In this document: positions 9,726-20,352 of the stretch, piece by piece | Layout of the letters: each line of letters begins with the position of its first letter | Numbering within the stretch: the first letter of the stretch is position 1 | DNA from: Odontocerum albicorne | Taxonomy: Eukaryota; Arthropoda; Insecta; Trichoptera; Odontoceridae | Assembly: GCA_949825065.1 (NCBI GenBank) | Contig: OX463856.1 | Location: forward strand, 13,701,238 to 13,765,237 | Length of the DNA: 64,000 nt | Reading direction: 5' to 3' | Notes under the pieces: model-generated | Database searches by the model: none | What the model saw: only the letters and a program-made list of their open reading frames with translations | Told to the model about the DNA's origin: nothing | Position numbers and translations under genes: made by a program

Positions 9726-12429
9726 ACCATCCCATATATCCGCCGCGTTCTGGAATGCAAACGGTTCCCTCAGAACACATAAACAAGAGGTCGAGGATTT
9801 CCTTCTCGAGCACAACCTGGACGTGTTGCTGATAACGGAAACGCATCTCAAACCGAGCTACCGTTACAGCATCCGTAACTACTACTGCTACAGAGACGAC
9901 CGCCTCATCGGCAGAAAAGGCGGCACCGCAACTCTCATCAAAAGCACAATAGACCACTGCCACATCCCCTCCCCTCCCACCGTCAACATAGAATCCACAT
10001 GCGTAGTGGTGAACACCGCCAATCACGGCCCTCTTAAACTTTGCGCGACTTATCTTCCACCTACCTCCCCACTTGTCGAGTCTGAATTGGACTCATTCCT
10101 CGCAGATAATATCCCCACCATCATGGCGGGAGATCTAAATGCTAAACACCCCTTCTGGCACAGCCGCACTTCCAACACTCACGGTAATAAACTTGACGAA
10201 ATCTCCTCCCGGAAAAGATACTTCGTGGAAGGACCCACGTCTCCCACCCTCTATCCACTAATAGACAATCATCGCCCTGATGTCATCGACATCATTGTCC
10301 ATAACGACATTCTCTATCAAACAGATCTCACGACTGTTCACCAGCTTCAATCCGATCACTACCCGGTATTACTTCAATTGACGGATGGCTTACCACCCTT
10401 CTCGCCCTCAGCCCTTCCGCGACACACCACCTTGTGGAGCGATTTCGCTATTAACGTCGACAGCAGCATCAAAATACCGACAACCTTCCCCGACACGAAC
10501 TCCATAGACGCCGCTATAAATGACTTCACAACCACCATCAAATCCGCTCTCACATCCTCTTCAAAAGAGAGACCAGCCGATAAACCCGAACTTCCCCTTC
10601 CTCCACATATCAAAATACTGATTATGGAAAAAAACAAAACCAGAAAGTTGTGGCAAAACACAGCTGTCCCCTCTTACAAAACCGACTACAACAGATTAGT
10701 CAAAAAAATCAAACACCTCCTACAGCAACTCCGCAATGACAAATGGTCAGACTTCGTCGAGTCTCTCGAATACAATGATGGACTCAAATGGAAACTAACG
10801 CGTAGCCTTAGAAATACGCCCTCCCGACCCAGCTCTCTTCAAGGACCAAATGGCCCCGTTTTCTCTGCTCGCGACCGCGCACAGACCTTTGCTGACTCTC
10901 TAGCTAATATCTTCTCGCCAAATGCAGACCTCTCTAACCCCTCTCACTCAATAATGGTCGACAACGCAGTTGCCGACATATTAAATGAGCAAACCCCCCC
11001 CACCACAGACTTCTTCTCACCGTTAGAAATTCAATCTATCATAAAAAATCTCATCAACAAAAAAGCCCCCGGCCCCGATAAAATCAATAATCTCACCTTG
11101 AAAAAACTTCCGAAAAAAGCCATTTACGCCCTTACCGCCATTTACAATGCCTGCCTTCGACATAAATTCTTTCCAACCCCATTCAAAAACGCCGACGTCA
11201 TCATGTTCCCTAAACCGGGTAAAAGCCACGTTATCCCTGAAAATTACAGACCGATCAGTCTGCTCCCGACTCTAGGTAAAGTGCTCGAAAAATTAATCCT
11301 AGAACGTCTCTCGTTAGAAACTTACTCACGTAACATCATCCCAGATTCGCAACACGGATTTAGGCCATTACACTCTACCAACCATCAGCTTCTTCGCGTT
11401 GTAGAACACATCATCAAATACTTCAGCTCCAAAGGCCTCACGACCCTCCTTTCACTAGACGTGGCGAAAGCCTTCGACACAGTCTGGCTCAACGGACTCA
11501 TATTCAAACTGCACAAGTCAGGTATTCCCCTCAGACTAGTGCAAATCATCGCATCATTCCTTGAAAATCGCTCCTTCTCCGTCAAAATAGACGGTATAAA
11601 CTCATCCCCTCGCCCCATTCTGGCAGGTGTGCCCCAAGGTGCACTGTTGTTCCCTATCCTGTATAACATATACACGAGCGATATGCCCCAATTTTCACGT
11701 ACACATTGTATCACCGCGCAATACGCTGACGACACAGCCTTTCTCTCTTCATCGAAATATGAGTCCGTATCCCACAACAGACTGCAAGACTTCATTCCCA
11801 TTCTGGAGCACTGGTGCACCAAATGGAAGATCAAAATAAATCCCACCAAAAGCACAGCAGTCCGCTTCTCACGCAGATACATCAAACCCATCAGAACTCT
11901 TAAACTCTTCGGCCAGAGCGTCCCATGGTCAAAACAAGTAAAATACCTAGGCCTCACATTAGACAGTAGACTCTCGTGGCATAAACACGCCCTCAATATC
12001 AAATCAAAAGCTCACGGAACACTCAAATCATTATTTCCCTTGATCAGTAAATACAGCAAACTTAGCACGCGCACTAAACTCCACCTATATAAAGCGATCG
12101 TCAGACCGCAACTGACATACGCCCTTCCGGTCTGGGGCCACGCGAAGAAAACAACGCTACATCACATTCAGATCATTCAAAACAAAGCCCTCCGCATAAT
12201 TTTAAAAGCACCCTACATCGTCCGTAATTCAAGACTCCACGCAGATACCAAACTACATACTATCCCCGAACATATGCGCGCTCTGGCCGAAAGGTTCTAC
12301 AGCTCTATATCCCGTCATCCCAACCCAGTCATAAAAGCCTTAGATAACTACAACGCGAACACCAGTTACAGACACACTCGTCCGAAATCAATATTGCGAA
12401 TCATCCCTCCGACCCCCCCCCCTCTTTAA
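9709..12429 (+). CDS. ORF2, endonuclease-reverse transcriptase of Jockey element
   Basis: 906 residues, uninterrupted. It nicks target DNA and primes reverse transcription of the element RNA (family knowledge). The apurinic-type endonuclease domain spans about residues 10-222, with FWNANG (14-19), ETH (44-46), Y115, GDLNAKH (141-147), DVID (191-194) and SDH (215-217). The RT domain runs from KKAPGPDKIN (451-460) through ENYRPISLLPTLGKVLEK (511-528), QHGFRPLHST (549-558), LDVAKAFD (583-590) and GVPQGALLFP (640-649) to YADD (672-675). A thumb-like region with VKYLGLTL follows, then about 190 residues without RNase H. The ATG at 9709 lies inside the end of ORF1 in the +1 frame. Phe648 is unusual: this position is normally Ser or Gly. 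All catalytic Asp residues are present. Confidence 0.93.
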   Translation: MARTYKPSHISAAFWNANGSLRTHKQEVEDFLLEHNLDVLLITETHLKPSYRYSIRNYYCYRDDRLIGRKGGTATLIKSTIDHCHIPSPPTVNIESTCVVVNTANHGPLKLCATYLPPTSPLVESELDSFLADNIPTIMAGDLNAKHPFWHSRTSNTHGNKLDEISSRKRYFVEGPTSPTLYPLIDNHRPDVIDIIVHNDILYQTDLTTVHQLQSDHYPVLLQLTDGLPPFSPSALPRHTTLWSDFAINVDSSIKIPTTFPDTNSIDAAINDFTTTIKSALTSSSKERPADKPELPLPPHIKILIMEKNKTRKLWQNTAVPSYKTDYNRLVKKIKHLLQQLRNDKWSDFVESLEYNDGLKWKLTRSLRNTPSRPSSLQGPNGPVFSARDRAQTFADSLANIFSPNADLSNPSHSIMVDNAVADILNEQTPPTTDFFSPLEIQSIIKNLINKKAPGPDKINNLTLKKLPKKAIYALTAIYNACLRHKFFPTPFKNADVIMFPKPGKSHVIPENYRPISLLPTLGKVLEKLILERLSLETYSRNIIPDSQHGFRPLHSTNHQLLRVVEHIIKYFSSKGLTTLLSLDVAKAFDTVWLNGLIFKLHKSGIPLRLVQIIASFLENRSFSVKIDGINSSPRPILAGVPQGALLFPILYNIYTSDMPQFSRTHCITAQYADDTAFLSSSKYESVSHNRLQDFIPILEHWCTKWKIKINPTKSTAVRFSRRYIKPIRTLKLFGQSVPWSKQVKYLGLTLDSRLSWHKHALNIKSKAHGTLKSLFPLISKYSKLSTRTKLHLYKAIVRPQLTYALPVWGHAKKTTLHHIQIIQNKALRIILKAPYIVRNSRLHADTKLHTIPEHMRALAERFYSSISRHPNPVIKALDNYNANTSYRHTRPKSILRIIPPTPPPL

Positions 12430-12933
12430 CTCTAATCATCCCCCCAAATGACCCCCCGATTGTCACTCTGAACACCCCATCATCGATAATTCCTCCGGCA
12501 GACAGTTTACCCCCATAGGCAACCGCATTTCTCACCTTCAATAAACATTTTCTACACCTTAATATATTTATAAAAGTCACACACATTTCCCCACTCATTT
12601 ACTTATCTACATATACTATATTCATTCTTATAATTTATTCACAATTCATTTTTTCATTTTTTTTTTTTTCACCCATTCAATATAAAACAGTGTGTGACGA
12701 CACAAATTTATGTATATTTGTATTTAATATTATGTATATATCATCATATTTATATATGTATTTAATCGTTTATAATTTCTCATAATCATTCATAAAATCA
12801 AAACAATTACCACAAACCTATCCTTTCCCGATTCCCAAAAAGATCCAAAAATTTCCAATAAATATCTTAACAGTCAGAACTTATCCGATGAAGGAGTAAG
12901 GTGTCCTACCATCGGACCGAAACTCCGAACAAG
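12430..12933 (+). other. Jockey 3'UTR with terminal stem-loop
   Basis: About 500 bases of C-poor, AT-rich 3'UTR. The end folds as a hairpin at 12893-12926: GGAGT pairs with ACTCC and inner GTCC with GGAC, with loop TACCATC. It stops a few bases later (CCGAACAAG) at the target duplication, with no poly(A). The truncated copy at 34.4 kb keeps the outer stem and ends similarly. RT recognition of this hairpin is inferred. Confidence 0.6.
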
Positions 12934-13228
12934 CTATCCATCACTTGTACGAAATCCATGAACACATACGTGAGCATAAGCCCACATACCCCACAAAGAC
13001 GGACTATCACCCGAACATTCCTTTTCATATAAAGTGAGATATCATCAATCAAAGGAAAATGTAGGGATGGTGATAGAAAAGTGGAAAAATTAAGAATGAA
13101 ACACGTTATATTACTGACTAGAAATTAAGAGTCTTTTAGGTCACTTCTTAAAGCATGCCAAAGACGGAGCGAGTCTAACATTGGTTTGTAACTGATTCCA
13201 GAGTCTCATTGCATGTACAGCAAGTCTT
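12934..13228 (-). mobile_element. LINE-A 3' end, right half
   Basis: Continuation of the LINE-A copy interrupted by the Jockey element. On the minus strand it begins within the ORF C-terminus (AMRLWNQL near 13210-13190), then runs through a 3'UTR with ATAACGTGTTTCATTC and TTGATTGATGATATCTCAC, matching 39.7 kb (+) and 44.6 kb (-). Its first 26 bases are the right target duplication. Confidence 0.8.
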
Positions 13229-13231
13229 CTT

Positions 13232-13470
13232 AAATAAACAAATAAATGAATATATTAATTTAGGTTTATTACATATACACTTGCACACATATTCTGAAGT
13301 TGTATAAGTATTTCAAAACAATGGAGAACAAAAAACATTGAAAAAAGAAGTTATCAAAAGTTCTGGGCTCCACTCGTAACATTACCCCGGTTGAGATACA
13401 CCCTCACCAATAGAGAGCGAGCCCAGCCGATAGGACATCAGATGCTTTTCAGGCCATCCCCTACAACATG
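13232..13470 (-). mobile_element. Family B retroelement end, copy 2
   Basis: Same sequence as at 6716-6954: a T/A-rich tail (TAAATAAACAAATAAATG on the plus strand), GGTTTATTA, then the block containing TATCAAAAGTTCTGGGCTC and GAGATACACCCTCACCAATA. It abuts the LINE-A fragment directly. From 13471 to 13811 I see nothing further. Confidence 0.7.
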
Positions 13471-13811
13471 TAAATTAAAAACAAAAAAGATGACAACAAA
13501 CAAGCAGTTGAAAAAATCAATTCGGTACCCATAATAATAGAACCTGATAAAAATAATAGCATGCCAATGTATTTGTAATATATTGTACGAGTATATCCAT
13601 CAAAAAGCCAAGTTTATGCCATCAGAATTTTCCCTCCCGATTAATATTCTTATTCCCGATGAATATTCCCGAACTTTCACCATCAATAGTACTCGCGTCT
13701 TGTTTAGCTTGCTTTGATCATCAACCTGAAAATATTTTTTCTTTTCAATAACGAGAAGTGATTTTATCGGTATTCTATTTAATTTTTCCATTTTCTTAAC
13801 CTTTGTTTTAT

Positions 13812-13925
13812 AAAAAATATTTCAACCATGTTTTCCAGTTCCAATAGGAATCGAACCCGGAACCCCCGAGATAGTAGACATTCATTTTACTGACTAGGTC
13901 ATAGAGGTTGCTCGTTACAATATCC
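13812..13925 (-). mobile_element. SINE-1 head
   Basis: On the minus strand it has A box TGACCTAGTCAGTAA and B box GGTTCGATTCCTATTGG, spaced as in a tRNA-derived SINE. The 3' body is mostly lost. Confidence 0.65.
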
Positions 13926-13954
13926 TCAAAAATAAAGTAACTAAAAATGTTTAA

Positions 13955-14090
13955 AATTCTGACAAAACTACAGCTGAAGATCACGGATTCGGTTCCCAAT
14001 CGTATCTTTTTTTTTTAAATAATATCAATTTTGTTTTCACTTCAGGCTTCTTTCAAATATTTCTTGCTGGTTCTGTGGCGTGGAATGGTC
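13955..14090 (+). mobile_element. SINE-1 copy, head-truncated
   Basis: B-box-like GGATTCGGTTCCCAATCG (13984-14001), then a T-run and the body TTGTTTTCACTTCAGGCTTC and a decayed GCTGGTTCTGTGGCGTGG in place of the usual tail motif. It is oriented opposite to the head at 13812-13925. Confidence 0.55.
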
Positions 14091-14124
14091 TCTCTCTAAG
14101 TGTTAAAAATATAAGTACATATAA

Positions 14125-14345
14125 GTAAAGGTAAGGGCTGAAAAACATCTGGCTCGCCCTATATTGGTGGGGTGTATCTCGGCCGGGAGGATGTTATGAG
14201 ATGAGCCCAGACCTTTTGATAGCTTTTCTCTTAAATTTATTTTTTGCAATTTATCTTGAGGTATAACATATGTGATTTTCGAAAATATTTAAATATGTAT
14301 GTACTACAATATGTTGCTATCAATAACCCCATATTTATTTATTTA
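14125..14345 (+). mobile_element. Family B retroelement end, copy 3
   Basis: Plus-strand copy with AAAAACATCTGGCTCGCCCT, GGTGGGGTGTATCTCGGCC, GAGCCCAGACCTTTTGATAG and the terminal TGCTATCAATAACCCCATA followed by TTTATTTATTTAA. Sense orientation is set by the tail. Confidence 0.75.
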
Positions 14346-14629
14346 AGTTCTTGAAAACAATTTTTTTCGGGTGGTCTAAAAATATTTCTCGATAATAGAT
14401 GAAAGCTACATTACACCCACAGCCAAATGTGTTACTGTCACATATCGTAAGATCAACAAAAAAGTCTCTGTAGTTCGTCTTCCCTTAGTAAAACCTCCAT
14501 CGGCTTTCCAACCAAATATGTTGGATGGAGAGAAGTGCCTAATCTAATGGCCGCAGCTACCACCTTCCTATCCTTACATTAAACTTGTATTTATTTATTA
14601 TGTAATATTTTTAATCTGTCAACAATAGT

Positions 14630-14785
14630 TCGTTTGAATCCCTCGTTAGACTGCCCTTAAGGAGTGAGTGCTCTATAAATTGTCATTTTATTGATATAAC
14701 TTCCATTATTATTCTGGTTGGCTGGAAGAAACACCATATGGTAATAAACTCATATAAGTTATACTGTTTATGCGCAAAACTTAAG
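14630..14785 (+). mobile_element. SINE-1 tail fragments
   Basis: Two pieces of SINE-1 3' sequence. 14650-14690 resembles the terminal CGCTATAAATTGTC block. 14711-14785 contains CTGGTTGGCTGGAAGAAAC and the following TAATAAACTCATATAAGTTA. The order is scrambled relative to 54.2-54.5 kb, so this is either two insertions or a rearranged copy. Confidence 0.5.
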
Positions 14786-15145
14786 TGATAATTTATTAAG
14801 ATCAAATTTTTAGTGAACAAAAATACGGAAGAAAAGTCCCTGGAGATAGTCAAACGTGATTTGTATTTACTCGAATAATTAACTTTTGGCTACCAATTTC
14901 CTAAAATTAGTCCTGCATGATAGAAAGTGGCAATCATCGTAATTTATCCCCAAAGGAATCGACGGTGGACATGTTGTTAATTGGCCGGTAACATTCAAAA
15001 TACCGTATGTTTGCAATGGTTACACAGCAGTTTCCGTTTGAAAGCCGTCAGTAAATTTGCAAAGACCGTGACCGATAATTTTCTTTATCTGAAAGTTAAT
15101 ATAACGGAATAAACATTGCTGAATTTAACGTCCCACTGCAAGATC

Positions 15146-15340
15146 TCCGTGACCTAGTTGATAAGTCAACTGTTTTCCAGCTCGAGGGTTGCGGGTTCGA
15201 TTCCCGTTGGAACTTAAATTTTTTTATTTTTACATCGAAGTATTCCAGTCCGGTTTTCACTTAAAGCCTCAATCTCACATATTTATAATTGGTTGGAAGA
15301 TATGGCCACGAAAGTTGAATACATTATTAATATTTCTTTT
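15146..15340 (+). mobile_element. SINE-1 copy, well preserved
   Basis: A box GTGACCTAGTTGATAAG (15157-15173) and B box GGGTTCGATTCCCGTTGG (15193-15210) at tRNA-like spacing. Then a T-rich linker, GTCCGGTTTTCACTTAAAGC, and the tail motif AATTGGTTGGAAGATATGG (15288-15306). Pol III transcription from the head is family knowledge. Confidence 0.8.
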
Positions 15341-15649
15341 ATATAATATTTTGAACTCGTATGATGAGCTGCTTATTATATAACTCTTCAGGATATAAAC
15401 TTCTTCCTTCATGTTTTGAAATATTTTTTTTTAATGGAAGCTTTTTGCTAAATTGTTGAAATAATTAAATAGTAGTGAAAACCAGACTTGAAATTGATCC
15501 TCCGAACTGGAAGACAACCTTCTTTCCAATATTCCGTATCAAAGATAGTATCATAGTCTTCCCTCGGTAAGATTTCTGGCCTTATTTTTTTTAAATAATA
15601 GATATGACCGAATTCATTTGTATCCTTAATACCCTTGAACACTAGGCGG

Positions 15650-15750
15650 AAAAAGCGCCTTCGAGGGGATTAACACAGCGCTGGGTTCGAACCGACGACC
15701 TTCCGCACAGAAGTCCAGCGCGTCACCGCGCGGCCATGCACCTCTTTGCT
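15650..15750 (-). mobile_element. SINE-3 head
   Basis: On the minus strand: GTGCATGGCCGCGCGGTGAC (A-box region), ACGCGCTGGACTTC, then GTCGGTTCGAACCC (B box). The same A-box region with CGCACTGGACTTCC is seen on the minus strand at 63.5 kb. The head differs from SINE-1/2. As an intact tRNA gene it fails, because no proper acceptor stem is seen. Confidence 0.55.
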
Positions 15751-18065
15751 TTTCTTACAATGTTTTTCTAAATATACGAGTATGCTGAGTCGAAAAATTG
15801 TCTAACAAAATGCCGCATCCACCATCTTCCTACTCGTATCACTACATTCAACTTATTGATTTTTTCTAATATTTCAAATATTTTTAATAAAAATAGGTTT
15901 TGTTCCCCAAGTAAAGAGCCCTTGCTTTGAATCTGCTTTCTAAATAGCGTTTCATAGATTATTCTTAAAAAATAATAATAAAATAAAGTGCATTTCAGGG
16001 ATTAAAGTTTGAACTAATTTATTATTAAAAAAACACCAGCACTCTATAGGCAGGTATAAAATTGAATACAAGTAGGCTTAAATTTGAAATGTTATAATAT
16101 TTTGACAAATATATTTACGGAACAACATTGTTTGTTTGTGTCAATGGATCACACACTATTCCGATAAAATATGACCCCAGTTTGATCTAAATATTGCTCT
16201 CGAAATAAAAAGAGTTCATTCCAACTGAAGAGAGCCACGAGATAGGAGGTAGAAATAAGTTTCGCGGGGACTAATGTTATTGTGGAATAACAAAGTATTT
16301 TGTCATTAAATATTATGATATTGAGGTCCACAAATACTTTGAACAAATGAAACTGTTTATTGCCTTACAAAATCCATTATAATAACATATAATAACAAAT
16401 AATAAATGCGTCTTTAATATTAATCTAAGTTGAGAGATTGAGGACGTTTTTTTCAGGTATAATTAAATTGAACTAAGTAATTTCAGCCCTGAATTTGGCC
16501 ACGTCAATCGGGGTCTTGTAAGCTTTCAGTAGATTACTGTGTGTATACGATGCTGGGATACTGGACAATTAAAAGTTTGGGATGCGGTCAGCTCTTATAC
16601 ACTTATGCAGAATATGTGTTCAATATTTTGACTGTATCCCCATTTTTGGAGCCTTTTTTAAATTATTATATTTGTATAACAAAATATATGAAGACAACAA
16701 AATGGAACAATGAATTTTTTTTGCTTGTCTTTTGTCGTTACTTCGGGTTTAGATTTTTTAATTGAATGACCGGTGTGATTTAATTAAAAAATATAAATTA
16801 ATTATGAAAAACTTTTAACCGTATTGATTGTTAAAAATTTAAGCAAATTTATTTGTAGTGAAAACATCTTTTGTGTTCAGGGTAATAATGGAACAACATT
16901 CAGACAGGTATTTTTTTTAATTTACAGGTGAAAGATAAATTCATGTTCATTACTTAGCTCGATGATTTCGCGTTTTAATTCTACTTTCAGATGTCCCAAT
17001 GAATACCCTTAATTTGATAAACGTACTCGGGCGAACAAACTTTGGTCAAAGTAAATATAATATGTTTTTCTTTTTTTCAATTGGTTGCAATTATTTTTCT
17101 GCGCTGATGAATAAAGGATCTAGTGTTATTATTGTAATAAGGTCAGTAAAGAACAACCAACAACTTACGAGTATGTATGGCTTGTCTTATAATATAATTA
17201 TAAATAATCTTTGTGAATCATGTTCAATACATTTTTCAACAAAATAATTGTAACAAGTATTTATAGTTAAAACTGTAGTTTGAGAAATGAATAAAGGGAA
17301 ATGTAAATGGATTCCAACATGTATTTAAATATCAAATATTATTGCTACACTGTCACCTAATTCTGTATTCTACAAAATCAATAAAGCATTCTTCATAGTA
17401 AACGAAAAAAGCCTATTTCAGGAATATTTTTGCATGAAAATGGTATTTTCCTTTAGACTAGCAGTTTCACCTCAGTATATTTCTCTAAGATAAGTATTTC
17501 TTTATTCAAACGACTGAATCGAAGGGGAAATCCCATTTTTTGGGTCGTTGGTCATACGGAATCAAATCGAACGGAAATCCTTTCAAAAAAAACCTCAACG
17601 TATTAACATTTAGAGAATGAACTGAATTTTATTTTGTGAATGTGTGAATTACAAGAAACGTAATGAAAGAAAAAATAATCGAAAAGAAAATAACGTTTTC
17701 CTACCCTTTCATTGCAGATTGTGAAGGCTAAGAAAGATAAATCGTGGGGTGAGGTTGACAGGGGTTGATTTAAGTTGTATTCATTGATGAGTCATTTTTT
17801 ATTCTCGTTAAATAACACGAATTTGGTCGATGTTATGCCACACGCTTGAATTTTTTTTCAACTCATCTCCTTATCCGATAAAATACGAGGCTTTATCGTA
17901 TAATAACTAGATCATTATATTTTATTTTAAGTTCAATATACTGATTTAAGTTCAATGACAGCCGCCACACGGTGGCCGGTCCTAAAACTTTTTGATTAAG
18001 GTAGTATTTTCACTAGTTTTCGATATTTTTCCCTAGGTATATTTAGAATAGCCCATAGGACATCA
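15751..18065. other. AT-rich stretch without recognised features
   Basis: About 2.3 kb of A+T-rich DNA. Open frames here (for example 16541-16765 and 16999-17247) are short, hydrophobic or low-complexity and resemble no family I know. No repeat copy, tRNA or terminal repeat was recognised. Confidence 0.5.
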
Positions 18066-18069
18066 TCTT

Positions 18070-18325
18070 TCTGTAAACACCTAAAAAAATCCTTTTGAAA
18101 TAGGCAAAGGCGGGAGATCTCCACACTTTTAAATCTATGCATATAAATCTCGCCTTTACACATTCATACATCTTGTCATAATTTCATCATACATACTCTT
18201 CTGTTTGTCACATTTTTTACCATACTCGATCTACATCTCTGTCGGTCTCCATTTATTTCAGACGTGCATTTTTTAATAATGTATTCTGCTTTTATCAATT
18301 CCTTTCAGTGCCAAGGTATCGCTTC
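18070..18325 (-). mobile_element. RTE-like LINE 3' end (family C)
   Basis: Shares TAGGCAAAGGCGGGAGATCT and ATCTCCACACTTTTAAATC-type blocks with 28.4 and 52.0 kb, and the downstream TTCATACATCTT region. No coding block remains readable. Confidence 0.5.
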
Positions 18326-18715
18326 CGTTAAGTAAGGTTTTCACTAGAACACCACTATGCACATAATTTTTTGAATATTTAGCCTTTTACGTACTGGCAA
18401 ATACAAAACTTATGGTTATATTTAATATAAGAACGGCGGTTATTTTGTATTTATTTTCAACGTTTATAACCGATACTGATGAACTGAAATCATCTGACAG
18501 TAAACGTCCAGTAAACTATTTACCTTTTTAGGATGAAATAATTCTATATCAGTTAAATATTTGAAGCTTCGTTCCAGAGTCTCATTTTATACTACACTTC
18601 GAGAGTCATTATTTTGTGTGCTTAAAGTTTAAGTTACAAGCTTATAGTTTGAACTTGAAGTTTTTACTATAATTTGATAGTTAACCATCACAATTGCCTT
18701 TAAGTGTCTATTTAG

Positions 18716-18750
18716 ACAACCTCCGTGGCCTAGTTGGTAAAACGCCTGTC
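18716..18750 (+). mobile_element. SINE-1 head cut by assembly gap
   Basis: GACAACCTCCGTGGCCTAGT followed by TGGTAAAACGCCTGTC is the start of the SINE-1 head (A box 18727-18741). The rest falls in the run of Ns. Confidence 0.7.
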
Positions 18751-18950
18751 NNNNNNNNNNNNNNNNNNNNNNNNNNNNNNNNNNNNNNNNNNNNNNNNNN
18801 NNNNNNNNNNNNNNNNNNNNNNNNNNNNNNNNNNNNNNNNNNNNNNNNNNNNNNNNNNNNNNNNNNNNNNNNNNNNNNNNNNNNNNNNNNNNNNNNNNNN
18901 NNNNNNNNNNNNNNNNNNNNNNNNNNNNNNNNNNNNNNNNNNNNNNNNNN
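18751..18950. other. Assembly gap, 200 N
   Basis: Exactly 200 unknown bases, so probably a fixed-size placeholder. It begins inside a SINE head and ends at a TA-repeat (TATATATATG), a typical place for assembly failure. Confidence 0.98.
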
Positions 18951-19035
18951 TATATATATGATTTCTTAGAAATAATTACCACCTACATACTACTTATAAC
19001 TAGATAACAATTCTTACAACTAATTATTTAGTTAA

Positions 19036-19400
19036 AAGGGTGTGTTGCGAAATTTCAGACTACTTGTATTCCTTCACGTTCACTCAGACCTTGGTCCTCC
19101 TAGCTAATACTTTGGGAGCCTGTGCTTATAACGGAATGATAGATCGGATTTACTCTCGTAAGCCACCAGGGCAGCGACTATGGGATTGCTGTGATTTTGT
19201 TGACCTTTATGGAACTTCATGGTCCAAGCAAGGGTGTGGTGTTGTAGGGTTTCTTCTCGTTATTCGGCATGAAGTCGGGTAAGGTTTGTTCTGGGACGTG
19301 TGCTAAAAGAGATTTTGAATGCCTTGCTTCGTTCTGCACTTGTTGAATTTTTAGGTGATCCGTGTGGTTCACACTACCCCTCTCAGATGTAAGCGATAAA
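19036..19400 (+). other. Unidentified GC-richer segment
   Basis: Composition is closer to balanced than either flank. An 80-codon frame at 19040-19282 has ordinary amino-acid composition but matches nothing I recognise. The start (TTAAAAGGGTGTGTTGCGAA) has a near-copy at 22512-22530, suggesting a transposon or repeat edge. No termini were found. Confidence 0.3.
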
Positions 19401-19769
19401 AAGTGATTTAGATATTTATATATGAATTTAATTTTGGGAAAAATACCAAAAGAATTTCAAAGGAATATTAGCTTTGATTGTGTTTTGAAAAAAGTAAAGC
19501 ATTCTCTAAAGGTCAATTTTTCGTATTTATATTTAGTTTCAACGAAATATGTTTTCAATTTTAAAAATGTCACGCACATAAAAGTGTTTCCTATGTATTA
19601 CATTATCGGCTAAAATAATATATTCCTCTGTAGCCCACAAAGTCTATTAATATGTTATTTTGTGTATAAAGAAAACACCTGAAAATTTTAAACAATTTCG
19701 CAAAATTAAGACTACAGTACCGGCAGAAAGTATGTCTATATCTGACACATTCATAATCTGGTATTCGAA

Positions 19770-20352
19770 TACAGTTATAGTTTATTTTGTTATTCTACAT
19801 ATTTTAATTATTTTGCATTTCCACATATTTTAATTATTTTGTAATTCAACATATTTTAATAATTTGGAAATTACACATTTTTCATTCATTTTGTACTTGC
19901 TTGAATTATTTTAAAATTCCACTTTTTATATATTTTTTTTGTAACTCCACCTATTTTGAAATTCCACATACCATATATAAATTATTTTGTAATTGCAGTT
20001 ATTTTAATTATTTTGTAATTAACACATTTAAATTATTTTGAAATTCAATACTATATTCTCGTATTTTAATTATTCTGTAATTCCACATGCTTTAATTATT
20101 TTCAAATTCCACATTTTTGGTTAATTTTGTAATTACACCTATTTGAATTATTTTGAAATTCCACATTTTAAATTTATTTTGAAATTCCACATTTTTCATT
20201 TTTTGTGATTCCACATTTTTTTTTATTATTTAAAAATTCCACATTTTTTTATTATTTCGAAATTCTACATATTTTAATTATATTGTAATTCCACACCATT
20301 TTTCTGCACTTCAACATATTTGAATTATTTTGTAATATCATACATTTTAATT
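19770..20352 (+). repeat. AT-rich minisatellite, ~25-bp units
   Basis: About twenty diverged units of the form ATTATTTTGTAATTCCACAT with variable T runs. Similar units reappear at 20800-20875 on the far side of a MITE. Unit length varies, so the array is old. Confidence 0.75.

Larger units (their letters stand above)
7469..12933 (+). mobile_element. Full-length Jockey-clade non-LTR retrotransposon
   Basis: A complete element of about 5.46 kb: 5'UTR (7469-8072), ORF1 (8073-9725), overlapping ORF2 (9709-12429) and 3'UTR (12430-12933). Boundaries come from the split LINE-A copy and the flanking duplication: 7446-7468 and 12934-12959 both begin CTATCCATC and end ACGAAATCCAT, differing by a short central change. 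ORF2 has an AP-type endonuclease and RT but no RNase H, and ORF1 has three zinc knuckles; this combination is typical of the Jockey clade. Both ORFs are uninterrupted. The sense strand is strikingly A/C-rich compared with the AT-rich flanks. A 5'-truncated relative lies at 34378-34512. The imperfect target duplication suggests the insertion is not brand new. Confidence 0.9.

Noticed and set aside
15146..15215. Apparent tRNA gene (A and B boxes)
   Set aside because: The acceptor and anticodon arms do not fold, and the same head recurs with a common SINE body at many places in the window.
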